Part shown: positions 15,587-24,636 of the stretch, piece by piece | How positions within the stretch are numbered: the stretch's first letter is position 1 | Layout of the letters: every line of letters begins with the position of its first letter | Assembly (NCBI GenBank): GCA_043557195.1 | Contig: CP121314.1 | Span: 3,658,001 to 3,722,000 of the forward strand | Source: Jejuia sp043557195 | Lineage (GTDB): Bacteria; Bacteroidota; Bacteroidia; Flavobacteriales; Flavobacteriaceae | DNA length: 64,000 nucleotides | Direction of reading: 5' to 3' | The notes under the pieces: generated by a model | Seen by the model: only the letters and a program-made list of their open reading frames with translations | What the model was told of the DNA's origin: nothing | Databases searched by the model: none | Made by a program: the position numbers and the translations under genes

Positions 15587-15946
15587 CTAATTGACCAATA
15601 CTATATTTTTCTGTTTTTTATTCTTGCGTTTTCCGACAAACAACTCTAAGGTAGTGCTAATGGTTAGACGGCCTGCAGTGGTTGCCACCCATTCTCCTGT
15701 ATCGAATTTGTTATTTTCCTTTCCACTGTCATAAACTTCTTTTGTTAAACCAGCTATAGTTGATGCTCCTAAACTGTACCAAAATGCTTTCTTTTTGTTT
15801 TTGGTAACAGAATATACTACTGCATAAGTACTACCAGAAATAACCGCTCCTGCTCCAAAGTGCAATTTGTCATCTGCTGAGATAGTTTGAGAAAAACAAG
15901 TAGTTCCTATTAAACAAAGAGCTATTAATGTCAAAAGCATTTTCAT
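15587..15946 (-). CDS. YfiM/DUF2279-like periplasmic protein
   Basis: About 119 residues from the ATG at 15944-15946, chosen because the following MKMLLTLIALCLIGTTCFSQ is a clean signal peptide; a longer frame reaching 16012 adds 22 residues with no conservation signal. The mature part begins DDKLHFGAGAVISGSTYAVVY and contains LTKEVYDS and DTGEWVATTAGR. This pattern (DK-x-H-x-x-G, K-E-x-D, D-x-x-x-x-x-x-G) resembles YfiM-type lipoproteins and small integral outer-envelope proteins. The role is unknown. Confidence 0.7.
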   Translation of the reverse strand: MKMLLTLIALCLIGTTCFSQTISADDKLHFGAGAVISGSTYAVVYSVTKNKKKAFWYSLGASTIAGLTKEVYDSGKENNKFDTGEWVATTAGRLTISTTLELFVGKRKNKKQKNIVLVN

Positions 15947-16090
15947 AAAGGCACTATTAAAATTTAAAATAATATAGTTCAAAGTAAAATTAGAGTGCAT
16001 TTTATTGGACAAAACGTAGTTTTTTTTGGACTAATCACTATAAATTTTTGTTTACCTTTATTGAAAATAAGAATAAAGTATTTTTTTAAC

Positions 16091-16978
16091 ATGCAAAAAC
16101 TAGGGGTTTTAGTTATATTATTAGCCTTTTTACTAGGTGTATCTTGCGGAAAGAAAAAAGATAATCAAACTGAGGTTACAGAAACGAAAACTTTAGACCC
16201 CAAATTAGAATTGATTTGGGAAACAGATTCGTTGCTCACTACGTGTGAAGCTGTTTTATTTGATGAACCCTCACAAACCATTTATGTTGCTAATGTTAAT
16301 AATTCACCTTGGGATAAAGACGAGAACGGGTTTATATCTACAATCAATACAAGAGGAGAAATTACTAATTTAAAATGGGCTGAAGGTTTAAGTGGACCAA
16401 AAGGCATGGGTATTTTAAATGGAAAGCTTTATGTTAACGATATTGATAGGGTGGTTGAAATTGATATTACTACTAAGAATGTATCAAATAGGTATTCAGT
16501 TGGTGGCATACCGCAATTAAATGATATAACAGTTTCAGATAGTGCTGTTTATGTATCTGGTTCTAATTCTGATGCTATTTATAAGATTGCGAACAATGTA
16601 ATTACAGAAGTAGCTAAAGATAGTTTGGGCAGATTGAATGGATTATCATATCAAAAAGAAGGGATTTATTATGCAACAGCCGGTTCTCATAATTTTGGAA
16701 TCTTTAACGAAACTGATAATACTTTTAAAACTTTAGCAGATAATATTGGTATTGGTGATGGTATTATAAGATTAGAAAATGGAGATTTTATTGTTTCTAG
16801 TTGGCAAGGAGAAATATTTTATATCAACAGTAAAGACTGGAGTAAAACACAACTTTTAGACACCAGAGCACAGAAAATAAATGCTGCCGATATTGATTAT
16901 ATTTCAGCTACTCAAACCTTATTAGTGCCAACATTTTTTCATAATCGTGTAATGGCCTATAAGGTAAAGTTCGAGTAG
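16091..16978 (+). CDS. Lipoprotein with SMP-30/gluconolactonase-like beta-propeller
   Basis: A 295-residue lipoprotein from the ATG at 16091; the open frame extends 32 codons upstream, but this start gives a lipoprotein signal MQKLGVLVILLAFLLGVSC with the acylated Cys at 19. The remainder has regularly spaced strands (YVANVNNSPWDKDENGFIST, NGKLYVNDIDRVVEID, LNGLSYQKEGIYYATAG) like SMP-30/gluconolaconase and YncE-type six-blade propellers. Metal-binding residues of true gluconolactonases cannot be confirmed by eye, so enzymatic activity is open. It probably sits in the periplasm or outer membrane. Confidence 0.75.
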   Translation: MQKLGVLVILLAFLLGVSCGKKKDNQTEVTETKTLDPKLELIWETDSLLTTCEAVLFDEPSQTIYVANVNNSPWDKDENGFISTINTRGEITNLKWAEGLSGPKGMGILNGKLYVNDIDRVVEIDITTKNVSNRYSVGGIPQLNDITVSDSAVYVSGSNSDAIYKIANNVITEVAKDSLGRLNGLSYQKEGIYYATAGSHNFGIFNETDNTFKTLADNIGIGDGIIRLENGDFIVSSWQGEIFYINSKDWSKTQLLDTRAQKINAADIDYISATQTLLVPTFFHNRVMAYKVKFE

Positions 16979-16988
16979 CTCAATAGAA

Positions 16989-17843
16989 TTACTTAATAGG
17001 GATATAAAACTCGGTTTTTAACTTTTCTTCAGCAACACGCTCTGGGTGACTTATATAGCGCTCTCTAACAGGTTCATCACGCAATTCGTGTTCACTATTT
17101 AAAAGCCAATCGTTGAAGATGTAATCATAAACTTCTGCAAAATATTTATAAGACCCTTGATATAAGAATACGGCAAATTTGCCTCCTTTTAGGGTCTTAA
17201 CACCAATCTCGCCAGTAGGTTTTGCATCTTTATGTATAATCAAGCAGGCATCATATCTAATTTTATCCTCGTCGGTAACCTTTGGGTCGTCGTGGGGCAA
17301 ACCAAACATTTGAATGCCTTTAGTAAATAATTTTTGTGCTTTAACCTGTCCCCAAAGCTTTTCCCAAGCACCTGCATAATCTAGTGTTTGGTAAGCTCCA
17401 TGCAGACGTAAATATAAGCATGCATTGTCCTCAATGTTTTGAACTTTTGGCTTTTTAATGTTGAGCGTTGTTTTCATAAGTTTCGTTTTTTTGAATGTGA
17501 ATGCTTTATCTTTTCTATAATGATTTGGTGTAATTCCAAAATGAGATTTAAATGCTTTTGTTAGGGATGAAGGTGTTTCAAAACCTACTTTATAAGCGAT
17601 TTCTTCAATATTTAATTTTGAATAGCGTAGCATTTTGGCAGCGGTTTCCAATCGTGTTCTCGAAATATATTTCCCGATGGGTTCCCCTAACAATGCTCTG
17701 CTAATCCGATGAAAGTGAAAGGATGAAAAACATGACAATTCTGCCAAAGTTTTAATTTCAATCTTAGTATCAAGATGATTGTTGATGTATTCGATAATTA
17801 AGTTTAATCGTTCTTGATAAAATGTTTTATTGTTTTGTTTCAC
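16989..17843 (-). CDS. AraC-family regulator with GyrI-like ligand domain
   Basis: A 284-residue transcription factor. Residues ~8-112 carry two helix-turn-helix motifs (LAELSCFSSFHFHRISRALLG and IEEIAYKVGFETPSSLTKAF) ending in the AraC signature FGITPNHYRK. Residues ~125-283 form a GyrI-like domain (ACLYLRLHGAYQTLDYAGAW, EHELRDEPVRERYISHP), which in SoxS/Rob/BltR-like regulators binds hydrophobic drugs. A multidrug- or stress-sensing activator is inferred. It is divergent from the esterase gene at 17997 with a 153-bp gap and may control it. Confidence 0.9.
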   Translation of the reverse strand: MKQNNKTFYQERLNLIIEYINNHLDTKIEIKTLAELSCFSSFHFHRISRALLGEPIGKYISRTRLETAAKMLRYSKLNIEEIAYKVGFETPSSLTKAFKSHFGITPNHYRKDKAFTFKKTKLMKTTLNIKKPKVQNIEDNACLYLRLHGAYQTLDYAGAWEKLWGQVKAQKLFTKGIQMFGLPHDDPKVTDEDKIRYDACLIIHKDAKPTGEIGVKTLKGGKFAVFLYQGSYKYFAEVYDYIFNDWLLNSEHELRDEPVRERYISHPERVAEEKLKTEFYIPIK

Positions 17844-17996
17844 TTTTTATTTCATTTTGATATTACAAATTTAGTGGAGTTTTAAATGAATTGCTTTTCC
17901 ATTCTTGCTCAATAGCTAAAAAGGTGAAGTGTTTTAAAGAGTTTTTTTAAACAATTAAATAATAGTTGTTGACGTTTTATAAGAAAACTAACCATT

Positions 17997-19169
17997 ATGA
18001 AAACCATCAAAATTCTATCTGTTCTTTGCTGTATAATAGTTTCTAGTGTTTCTTTTACTCAAGAAAATGTAAATATTTCACTCAGTATTGATTCTAAAGT
18101 ATTTAACAAGGAACGAAAAGTTAAGGTTTACTTGCCTCCAGTATATAAAAGAGACTCTATTTCTAAATTCCCAGTAGTTTATGTGCTGGATGCACAGAGC
18201 GAAGTGTTTTGGGGAGCAGTTAAAGGAAATGGGGGCTACATGGTGAATAATTATTCTGTAATGCCCATGATTTTTGTTGGAATAGTTTCCGATAGTAGAG
18301 GACCAGAATTCAACCCTGAAAATTCAGAATTACATAAGCATCTTAGAGAAGAGGTCTTTCCGTTAATAGAAGATGCTTACCGTACCGATGGTTTTAGAGC
18401 TATTTTGGGGCATTCTTGGGGTGGTGCGTTTGTAGGAAATACACTTTTTAGTGAAAACAGAGATATGTTTGATGCTTATATAGGTATTAGCCCGTCGTTT
18501 GGTGATACAGACGATAATGTTATTGTAAAAAACGCAGATACACTTCTTCAAAAAAACACCAAATTTGGGAAGTATTTATATTTCTCACATGGTGATGTGG
18601 GTAGGCGAGAAGTTGAATTTGAGCAGAATGTAAATAATATTGATGCATTAATTAAAAAGTACCCAAACAATACCTTATCGTGGCAACATAGAAAAATCAA
18701 TGGTGTTGGACATTGGCAAATAGTAGGGCCTTCAATTTGTGATGGACTGTTAAGTATGAGTAGAAACTACTTTGCAGACCAAAAAGTGATTCAAGATTTT
18801 GCAAAAAGCTCCAATGGCGATTTAAAATATAAAATGAATAATTTTTATAAAACGAGGAAAGAGGTTTTTGGATATACACACGAAGCCAGCGCGGGATACT
18901 TAAATTTTGTAGCTAATGATTTTAGAGATTTAGACGATTATGAAACTGCTTTAGAAATCTATAAAATAGCATTAGATAAAATGCCTAATAGTGTGAGAAT
19001 ACATGTAAATATGAGTGATCTTTATGATAAAATGGGAGATAAAACGGTTGCAAAAAATTACTTTTTAAAAACCCAAAAATTATTAGAAGAACAAAAAGAA
19101 GAAGTTAGCGAAAACTATTATAAAGATATTTCAGAATGGATAAAAGAAAAGCTGGAGAGTTATAATTAA
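17997..19169 (+). CDS. Secreted alpha/beta-hydrolase esterase with C-terminal TPR
   Basis: A 390-residue protein. A signal peptide (MKTIKILSVLCCIIVSSVSFTQ) is followed by a putative-esterase domain of the Fes/IroE/esterase-D type: PVVYVLDAQSEVFWG, then the nucleophile elbow GHSWGG (Ser near residue 141), and a HWQ histidine (GVGHWQIV). Residues ~300-385 look like one to two TPR units (YETALEIYKIALDKMPNSVRIHVNMSDLY). The domain often cleaves siderophore or acyl esters; the substrate here is not known. It overlaps the convergent GNAT gene by 4 bp and may be regulated by the divergent AraC gene. Confidence 0.85.
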   Translation: MKTIKILSVLCCIIVSSVSFTQENVNISLSIDSKVFNKERKVKVYLPPVYKRDSISKFPVVYVLDAQSEVFWGAVKGNGGYMVNNYSVMPMIFVGIVSDSRGPEFNPENSELHKHLREEVFPLIEDAYRTDGFRAILGHSWGGAFVGNTLFSENRDMFDAYIGISPSFGDTDDNVIVKNADTLLQKNTKFGKYLYFSHGDVGRREVEFEQNVNNIDALIKKYPNNTLSWQHRKINGVGHWQIVGPSICDGLLSMSRNYFADQKVIQDFAKSSNGDLKYKMNNFYKTRKEVFGYTHEASAGYLNFVANDFRDLDDYETALEIYKIALDKMPNSVRIHVNMSDLYDKMGDKTVAKNYFLKTQKLLEEQKEEVSENYYKDISEWIKEKLESYN

Positions 19170-19735
19170 AAACCCTTAAATATTGAAGATTTTATGGTTT
19201 TCCACTCATCATTTAATATTCCGTAGCAGCAGGTATTTCGTTTAAATCCGTCAGTTAGAATGACATTTTTTCTCAAGAGTCCCTCGAAAGTTCCTCCAAT
19301 TTTTTCAACCGCCTTTCTAGAAGCGATATTACGTTCATCTACTCGAAATTCAACTTTTTCAAATGCCAAAGTTTCAAAGGCATGTTGTAGCATTAAAAAC
19401 TTCATGTTCATATTTAAACCTGTACCCTGAAATTGTCTTCCTATCCAAGTGGCACCGATTTCTAAAACACTATGCTGCCAACTCATATTCATATATCGTG
19501 ATGTTCCGGCATATGCATTTGCGCTTTTATCAAAAACAATAAAAGGTATGGCGGTGTTGTTTTTCTGCCAATCTAAAGCTGTTTCTACATAAGCTTTTAA
19601 ATCATCTTGAGTATCCACTTTACTTGGAGAATATTGTACCAATTTTGATTCTTTTCCAATGTCAATTAGATGATGATAATTGTCTAGAGTTAAAGGCGAC
19701 AATTTTACTCTGTTATTTTCTAAGGTTGTTGGCAT
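19166..19735 (-). CDS. GNAT N-acetyltransferase (RimJ/RimL type)
   Basis: A 189-residue cytosolic acetyltransferase. It opens with the RimJ/RimL-like VKLSPLTLDNYHHL and shows the acetyl-CoA binding segment GATWIGRQFQGTGLNMNMKFLML, then FRVDERNIASRKAVEKIGGTFEGLLRK, the typical C-terminal GNAT block. Members acetylate ribosomal protein N-termini or small amines; the acceptor is unknown. A TAGCTTTG -7 element on the minus strand (19748-19755), with TTTG 21 nt further upstream, provides a promoter that overlaps the divergent thioesterase leader. Confidence 0.88.
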   Translation of the reverse strand: MPTTLENNRVKLSPLTLDNYHHLIDIGKESKLVQYSPSKVDTQDDLKAYVETALDWQKNNTAIPFIVFDKSANAYAGTSRYMNMSWQHSVLEIGATWIGRQFQGTGLNMNMKFLMLQHAFETLAFEKVEFRVDERNIASRKAVEKIGGTFEGLLRKNVILTDGFKRNTCCYGILNDEWKTIKSSIFKGF

Positions 19736-19747
19736 TTCGTATTTTTA

Positions 19748-19780
19748 CAAAGCTAAAAATAGAAAAGATTTCGATGCAAA
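19748..19780 (-). promoter_or_regulatory. Promoter of the GNAT gene, overlapping the thioesterase start
   Basis: On the minus strand TTTG (19777-19780), 21 nt, then TAGCTTTG (19748-19755) fit the Bacteroidota promoter. The -33 element lies within the first codons of the divergent gene that starts at 19774. Confidence 0.5.
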
Positions 19781-20199
19781 TTTCAAAAGAAGAAATATTA
19801 AAACGTGCTAATGCCATTACAAAAAACACCTTGATGGAAACATTGGAGATTGAAATGATAGATTTTGGTGAAGATTTTGTTGTTGGTAGAATGCCCGTTA
19901 GTAATAGGGTATACCAACCAGATGGTGTTTTGCATGGTGGGGCTACGGTTGCTTTGGCAGAAACTACGGGTAGTTTTGCTGCTGAGATACTCTTTGATCA
20001 AAAAGATGTTTTTGTTCGTGGTATTGAAATAAGTGCTAACCATGTAAAAAGTGTAAAGGATGGTTATGTTTATGCAAAAGCCAAATTTATTCATAAGGGT
20101 AGAACAACACAATTGTTTGAAATTAAAGTTACTGATGAGGAAAACAATCTTATTTCTCATTGCAAACTAACCACTATTTCTTTACCCCGAAAAAAATAA
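19774..20199 (+). CDS. PaaI-like hotdog thioesterase, probable DHNA-CoA thioesterase
   Basis: A 141-residue hotdog-fold enzyme from the ATG at 19774; the open frame extends 50 codons further upstream through the divergent GNAT gene but carries no conserved sequence. The motif GVLHGGATVALAETTGS (His-Gly-Gly, then Glu as likely base) is that of PaaI/MenI-type acyl-CoA thioesterases, as are GIEISANHVKSV and IHKGRTTQLFEIKVTDE. It lies 4 bp before isochorismate synthase and upstream of menD, so hydrolysis of 1,4-dihydroxy-2-naphthoyl-CoA in menaquinone synthesis is the best inference. Confidence 0.85.
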   Translation: MQISKEEILKRANAITKNTLMETLEIEMIDFGEDFVVGRMPVSNRVYQPDGVLHGGATVALAETTGSFAAEILFDQKDVFVRGIEISANHVKSVKDGYVYAKAKFIHKGRTTQLFEIKVTDEENNLISHCKLTTISLPRKK

Positions 20200-20203
20200 G
20201 ACT

Positions 20204-21319
20204 TTGCAAAACCTTTTTGATCGATTAGAAGAGCAGTATTCTAAGAATTTACCTTTTGTAGTATATAGAAAGCCAAATACGTCTGAAATAAAAGCAATAC
20301 TTCAGAATAATGACGAGCTTTACATTGCTGATGCTTTTGAAGAAACAGGATTTGTGTTTTCTCCATTTGATGACAAATCAGATACTGTATTATTACCTCT
20401 AGAATCGTCTGAATTGCTTTTTGCAGACTATACTGAAATGAATTTTAGCGACACATTAAATGCTGCTAAATCAATTGTTTCAGATAGTGAAAAAAGCTTT
20501 CACATAGATTTAGTGGAAAGAGGCGTGGCCATTATTAAAAAAGGAGTTTTACAAAAGGTAGTTTTGTCCCGCAAAGAGGAAATAGCACTTCAAAACACCG
20601 ATATATTTTCAATATTTAAAAATCTCGTAGCTTCTTACAAATCAGCGTTTGCGTATTGCTGGTATCATCCTAAAAAGGGATTATGGTTAGGAGCAACCCC
20701 GGAAACATTACTAAAAATTGAAGGACACCATTTTTCTATTATGGCTTTGGCTGGTACTCAAGATTATAAAGGCACATATGATGTAAAGTGGCAAGACAAA
20801 GAATTACAAGAGCAACAATTTGTAACTGATTTTATTCTGAATAGCATTACTTCTACTGTTGAAAATATAAAAGTATCTGAAGTAGAAACTGTAAAAGCAG
20901 GTAATCTTTTGCATTTGAGAACATTAATAAAAGGAAATTTAAGTTTACAAGATGTGAATTTGAAACAATTACTCAATGATTTACACCCAACGCCAGCTGT
21001 TTGCGGGCTACCTAAAGAAAAGGCTAAAACTTTTATTCTTGAAAACGAGAATTATGAGCGAGAGTTTTACACAGGTTTCTTAGGCGAATTAAATTTTGAG
21101 GTTACTGCAAAACCTAGGACAGGACGACGAAATATTGAAAATAGAGCATACACGATAAGTAAAAAAAGTACACAGCTTTATGTAAATCTGCGTTGCATGC
21201 AAATAAAAAATAACAAAGCACTTATTTATGTTGGAGGCGGTATAACGGCAACATCAAACCCAGAAAGTGAGTGGGCAGAAACAGCTTCTAAATCTAAGGT
21301 CGTTAAAAAGGTGTTATAG
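20204..21319 (+). CDS. menF: Isochorismate synthase (menaquinone branch)
   Basis: A 371-residue chorismate-binding enzyme converting chorismate to isochorismate. Visible blocks are KVVLSRKEEI (catalytic Lys), LWLGATPETLLKI, IMALAGTQDYKG, HPTPAVCGLPKEKA, EREFYTGFLGE, LYVNLRCMQI and the C-terminal IYVGGGITATSNPESEWAETASK with Mg-binding Glu residues. The length fits short single-domain MenF/EntC enzymes. The start is TTG at 20204. The position between a thioesterase and menD assigns it to menaquinone rather than siderophore synthesis. Confidence 0.92.
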   Translation: MQNLFDRLEEQYSKNLPFVVYRKPNTSEIKAILQNNDELYIADAFEETGFVFSPFDDKSDTVLLPLESSELLFADYTEMNFSDTLNAAKSIVSDSEKSFHIDLVERGVAIIKKGVLQKVVLSRKEEIALQNTDIFSIFKNLVASYKSAFAYCWYHPKKGLWLGATPETLLKIEGHHFSIMALAGTQDYKGTYDVKWQDKELQEQQFVTDFILNSITSTVENIKVSEVETVKAGNLLHLRTLIKGNLSLQDVNLKQLLNDLHPTPAVCGLPKEKAKTFILENENYEREFYTGFLGELNFEVTAKPRTGRRNIENRAYTISKKSTQLYVNLRCMQIKNNKALIYVGGGITATSNPESEWAETASKSKVVKKVL

Positions 21320-21371
21320 CTAAATACATTTGTTTAGCATTTCGTTATTTTTGCAATAAGATTTATGCTAA

Positions 21372-23132
21372 ATGATATATCCTAAAATTCCGCTTGCACA
21401 AACCGTAATTCAATTGTGCAAAGCGAAACACATAAAACACATTATTATCTCTCCTGGTAGCCGAAGTGCACCTTTAACTATAGGTTTTACAAACGATAAC
21501 TTTTTCAACTGTTATAGTATTGTCGATGAACGGTGTGCTGCTTTTTTTGCTATGGGTATTGCACAACAACTTAAAGAACCTACTGCGTTGGTGTGTACCT
21601 CTGGAAGTGCCTTGTTAAACTATTATCCTGCTGTTGCAGAAGCATTTTACAGTGATATTCCTTTGGTAGTTTTATCAGCAGACAGACCAAAACACTTAAT
21701 AGGAATAGGCGATGGGCAAACCATCAACCAGAAGAATGTTTACGACAATCATATTTTATATTCAGCAAATTTAAAGTTGGATTTAAAAGATGAAAAAAAC
21801 GTTCCAAGTAATGATGAACTGCCTATTATGAAAAGCTTGGAAAATAAGTTAGAACGTTTTTTGGGGTTACAAAAAGACATTCAGGAGTATAACGAACAGG
21901 AAATAAATAATGCACTTAACCTTGCAAAACTAAAAAATGGTCCAGTTCATATAAATATACCTTTTGATGAGCCGCTTTATGAAACTGTTTCAGAATTATC
22001 AGTAAGTCCCGAGGATATTGTGCTTAAGCGAAACAAAAATGATATTGAACATCAAGAGTTAAAAGACTGTATTGAGGATTGGAATTCGGCATCAAGAAAG
22101 ATGATTTTGGTAGGTGCTAATCACCCAAATGACATTAATAACAAATGGCTTGAGGAACTTGCAAAAGATGATAGCGTTATTGTATTTACAGAAACAACTT
22201 CAAATTTGCATCATAAAAGCTTTTTCCCAAGTATAGACCAAATTATAGCACCGTTATCAGAGGAAGAACAAAAAGCATTACAACCTGATATCTTGCTAAC
22301 TTTTGGAGGTTTAATAGTTTCAAAAAAGATTAAGGCGTTATTAAGAAAATTCAAACCAAAAGAGCATTGGCATATAGATGAAAAGAAAGCTAATGATACG
22401 TTTTTCTGTTTAACAAAGCATATAGAATTGTCTCCCCAAGCATTTTTTGAGACTTTTTTACCAAACCTTACGCATTACAAAAAAAGTGATTATAAAGATT
22501 TTTGGGCTAACATTAAAAAGGAGCGTTTAAAAAAGCATGAACAGTATCTCGCAGAAATACCATTTTGCGATTTCAAAGCTTTTGATACCATTTTAGAACA
22601 GATACCAAACAACACTATATTACAAGTGGGTAATAGTTCAGCAATTCGATATACCCAATTATTTAGTATTAATAAAACTCTAGAAGTGTTTTGTAACCGT
22701 GGCACTAGTGGTATTGATGGCAGTACTTCTACTGCAATTGGTTGTGCTGTGGCCCATAAAAAGGCAACTACATTTATTACTGGAGATTTAAGTTTTTTCT
22801 ACGACAGTAATGCACTTTGGAATAGTTATATTCCTAAAACCTTTAGAATTATAGTTATTAATAATGAAGGTGGAGGTATTTTTAGAATTTTACCTGGGCA
22901 CAAAAACACTGATAATTTTGACACTTATTTTGAAACGCGACATCATTTGAATGCAGAACATTTGTGTAAGATGTTCAATTTTGAATACGCTTCAGTTTCT
23001 GATAATGAAACATTGAAAAGTGAGTTAAAACGTTTTTATAAAACTTCTGATACCCCTAAAATTTTGGAAGTTTTTACGCCGCAAAACTTAAATGATGAAG
23101 TGCTTTTAGAATATTTTAACTTTATTAAGTAG
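21372..23132 (+). CDS. menD: SEPHCHC synthase MenD
   Basis: A 586-residue thiamine-diphosphate enzyme joining isochorismate and 2-oxoglutarate to give SEPHCHC in menaquinone synthesis. The N-terminus has IISPGSRSAPLTIGF and the catalytic-Glu region VDERCAAFFAMG, then CTSGSALLNYYPAVAEAF and VLSADRP. The C-terminal ThDP-binding block is GCAVAHKKATTFITGDLSFFYDSNALWN followed by VINNEGGGIFRILPGH. Full family length. Two -7-like elements (TACATTTG 21325-21332 and TATTTTTG 21346-21353) precede the ATG, so it may be transcribed both alone and from the upstream genes. Confidence 0.96.
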   Translation: MIYPKIPLAQTVIQLCKAKHIKHIIISPGSRSAPLTIGFTNDNFFNCYSIVDERCAAFFAMGIAQQLKEPTALVCTSGSALLNYYPAVAEAFYSDIPLVVLSADRPKHLIGIGDGQTINQKNVYDNHILYSANLKLDLKDEKNVPSNDELPIMKSLENKLERFLGLQKDIQEYNEQEINNALNLAKLKNGPVHINIPFDEPLYETVSELSVSPEDIVLKRNKNDIEHQELKDCIEDWNSASRKMILVGANHPNDINNKWLEELAKDDSVIVFTETTSNLHHKSFFPSIDQIIAPLSEEEQKALQPDILLTFGGLIVSKKIKALLRKFKPKEHWHIDEKKANDTFFCLTKHIELSPQAFFETFLPNLTHYKKSDYKDFWANIKKERLKKHEQYLAEIPFCDFKAFDTILEQIPNNTILQVGNSSAIRYTQLFSINKTLEVFCNRGTSGIDGSTSTAIGCAVAHKKATTFITGDLSFFYDSNALWNSYIPKTFRIIVINNEGGGIFRILPGHKNTDNFDTYFETRHHLNAEHLCKMFNFEYASVSDNETLKSELKRFYKTSDTPKILEVFTPQNLNDEVLLEYFNFIK

Positions 23133-23219
23133 TTGAAAGTGACTTAACATAAGTTAATGTGTCTAAAAATTGAGTATATTTAAGAACTATAATATTAATC
23201 TAAAAAAACACTTTTTATC

Positions 23220-23558
23220 ATGAGTAAACGTGACGAACTTATTGCAAAGTATGCTGCAGATTTAAAAGACAAATGTGGCGTGAATGCCGATATGGATTTG
23301 TTAACTAAAGTAACAATTGGTTGTGGACCATCTATTTATAATGCTGATGCATCTACGGTTTCAGGATCTGATGAATCTGAGTTAGCTACAGTTAAAAACA
23401 ACTTCTTAATTAAAAAATTAGGATTAAGTGATGGACCAAAATTAGATGAAGCGATTGCTTCTGTAATGGACACATATGGTAAGTCTAACCGTAATAAATA
23501 TAGAGCAGTAGTTTACTATTTGTTAACTAAGCACTTTGGCAAGGAGTCTGTTTATTAG
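23220..23558 (+). CDS. DUF2853 family protein
   Basis: A 112-residue cytosolic protein of the DUF2853 family: MSKRDELIAKYAADLKDKCG start, IGCGPSIYNADASTVSGSDESEL middle and C-terminal KSNRNKYRAVVYYLLTKHFGK. It is helical, well conserved in Bacteroidota and Alphaproteobacteria, and of unknown function. A strong terminator follows 22 bp after the stop codon, so it likely ends its own transcription unit. Confidence 0.88.
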   Translation: MSKRDELIAKYAADLKDKCGVNADMDLLTKVTIGCGPSIYNADASTVSGSDESELATVKNNFLIKKLGLSDGPKLDEAIASVMDTYGKSNRNKYRAVVYYLLTKHFGKESVY

Positions 23559-23580
23559 TAGAAAGACACTATAAAAATTT

Positions 23581-23610
23581 AAAGCGTTGCTATTGCAACG
23601 CTTTTTTTTT
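23581..23610 (+). terminator. Rho-independent terminator after DUF2853
   Basis: AAAGCGTTGC (23581-23590), TATT loop, GCAACGCTTT (23595-23604) followed by further T residues up to 23610. Confidence 0.9.
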
Positions 23611-23659
23611 GCTCTATCTTTTGCAGAAATGCTTAGTTGTTTGCGAACTTATTACTAAT

Positions 23660-23757
23660 GTTAGCAGATAGTTGCGCAAGGGATTGAACGGCATGTTTAA
23701 AATCCCCGACGAAGGAGGGATTGAGTAGTGAAAGCCCGACCCTTTGGGTTGCGCCAT
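23660..23757 (+). ncRNA. Structured RNA candidate upstream of cvfB (Flavo-1-like?)
   Basis: This stretch is richer in G and C than its surroundings and folds well. AATCCC (23701-23706) pairs with GGGATT (23717-23722), and GCCCGACCC (23734-23742) pairs with GGGTTGCGC (23746-23754) with one mismatch and one G-T pair. GTTGCGC is also present near the front (23671-23677). The single-stranded string GATTGAACGGCATGTTT lies before the first stem. It reminds me of conserved flavobacterial structured RNAs such as the Flavo-1 motif, but I cannot confirm that. Strand is assumed from the neighbouring genes. The open frame of cvfB runs back into it from 23728, but no conserved residues are encoded there. 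Confidence 0.5.
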
Positions 23758-23778
23758 AACAATAAAGTGTTACCTTTG
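23749..23778 (+). promoter_or_regulatory. Promoter of cvfB
   Basis: TTG (23749-23751), exactly 19 nt, then TACCTTTG (23771-23778) fit TTG-N19-TAnnTTTG. Its -33 element is part of the 3' arm of the RNA hairpin at 23734-23754. The ATG at 23785 would leave almost no leader. Confidence 0.7.
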
Positions 23779-23784
23779 CGCTCT

Positions 23785-24618
23785 ATGAAATTAGGAGAAA
23801 TAAATACTTTAGAAATACTTCGAGAAACAGATCACGGTGTATATTTAATTGACGCTGAAGACGAAGAAGTATTGCTGCCCAATAGGTATGTGCCTTCCGA
23901 ATTTAAAATTTGGGATAAGATTGATGTTTTTGTTTATCTGGATAATGAAGAGCGCCTAGTAGCTACAACCGATATGCCTTTTATTAAAAAAGGTGAATTT
24001 GCTTTATTGCGCTGCAATCAAGTAACAGATTTTGGAGCATTTTTGGATTGGGGATTGGTTAAGGAATTGTTTTGTCCGTTTAAGGAACAAGCATTTAAAA
24101 TGAAACCAGGAGGTTGGTATTTGGTGCATTGTTATTTGGATGAGAAAACAGATCGTTTGGTGGCATCGAGTAAAACCAATCGTTTTTTAGATAATAAAAC
24201 TTTAACTGTAGAGCAATTTGAAGAAGTAGATTTAATTGTTTCCCACCCTTCGGATATTGGTTGGAATGTTATCGTTAACAAAAAACATACTGGCTTGATT
24301 TACAAGGATAATATTTTTAAAGATATTAGTGTTGGCGATAGATTAAAAGGTGTTGTAAAAAAGATAAGACCAGGAAATAAACTTGATATTTCATTAGAAA
24401 AGATTGGTTACAGAAATATAGAACCAAATGCACAACGCATTCTTCAAGAGTTAGAAGATAATAGTGGTTTTATCAATCTTACAGATAAATCTAATCCAGA
24501 AGAGATAAAATCACAACTAGAAATGAGTAAAAAGAGTTTTAAAAAAGCTGTGGGGACTTTATATAAACAACGACAGATTGAAATTAAAGTAGATGGTATT
24601 TATCTAGTCAAATCGTAA
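23785..24618 (+). CDS. CvfB-like S1-domain RNA-binding protein
   Basis: A 277-residue protein from the ATG at 23785 (MKLGEINTLEILR); the frame is open 19 codons further upstream, but that part lies in the structured-RNA region and promoter. The start block GVYLIDAEDEEVLLPNRYVP, then FALLRCNQVTDFGAFLDWGLVKELFCPFKEQ, GRL-type S1 repeats and a C-terminal winged helix (FKKAVGTLYKQRQIEIK) identify the CvfB family. Members bind RNA through S1 domains and affect virulence gene expression in Staphylococcus aureus. It is monocistronic, with a terminator 19 bp after the stop. Confidence 0.9.
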   Translation: MKLGEINTLEILRETDHGVYLIDAEDEEVLLPNRYVPSEFKIWDKIDVFVYLDNEERLVATTDMPFIKKGEFALLRCNQVTDFGAFLDWGLVKELFCPFKEQAFKMKPGGWYLVHCYLDEKTDRLVASSKTNRFLDNKTLTVEQFEEVDLIVSHPSDIGWNVIVNKKHTGLIYKDNIFKDISVGDRLKGVVKKIRPGNKLDISLEKIGYRNIEPNAQRILQELEDNSGFINLTDKSNPEEIKSQLEMSKKSFKKAVGTLYKQRQIEIKVDGIYLVKS

Positions 24619-24636
24619 GGATTTCATTTAAATAAA

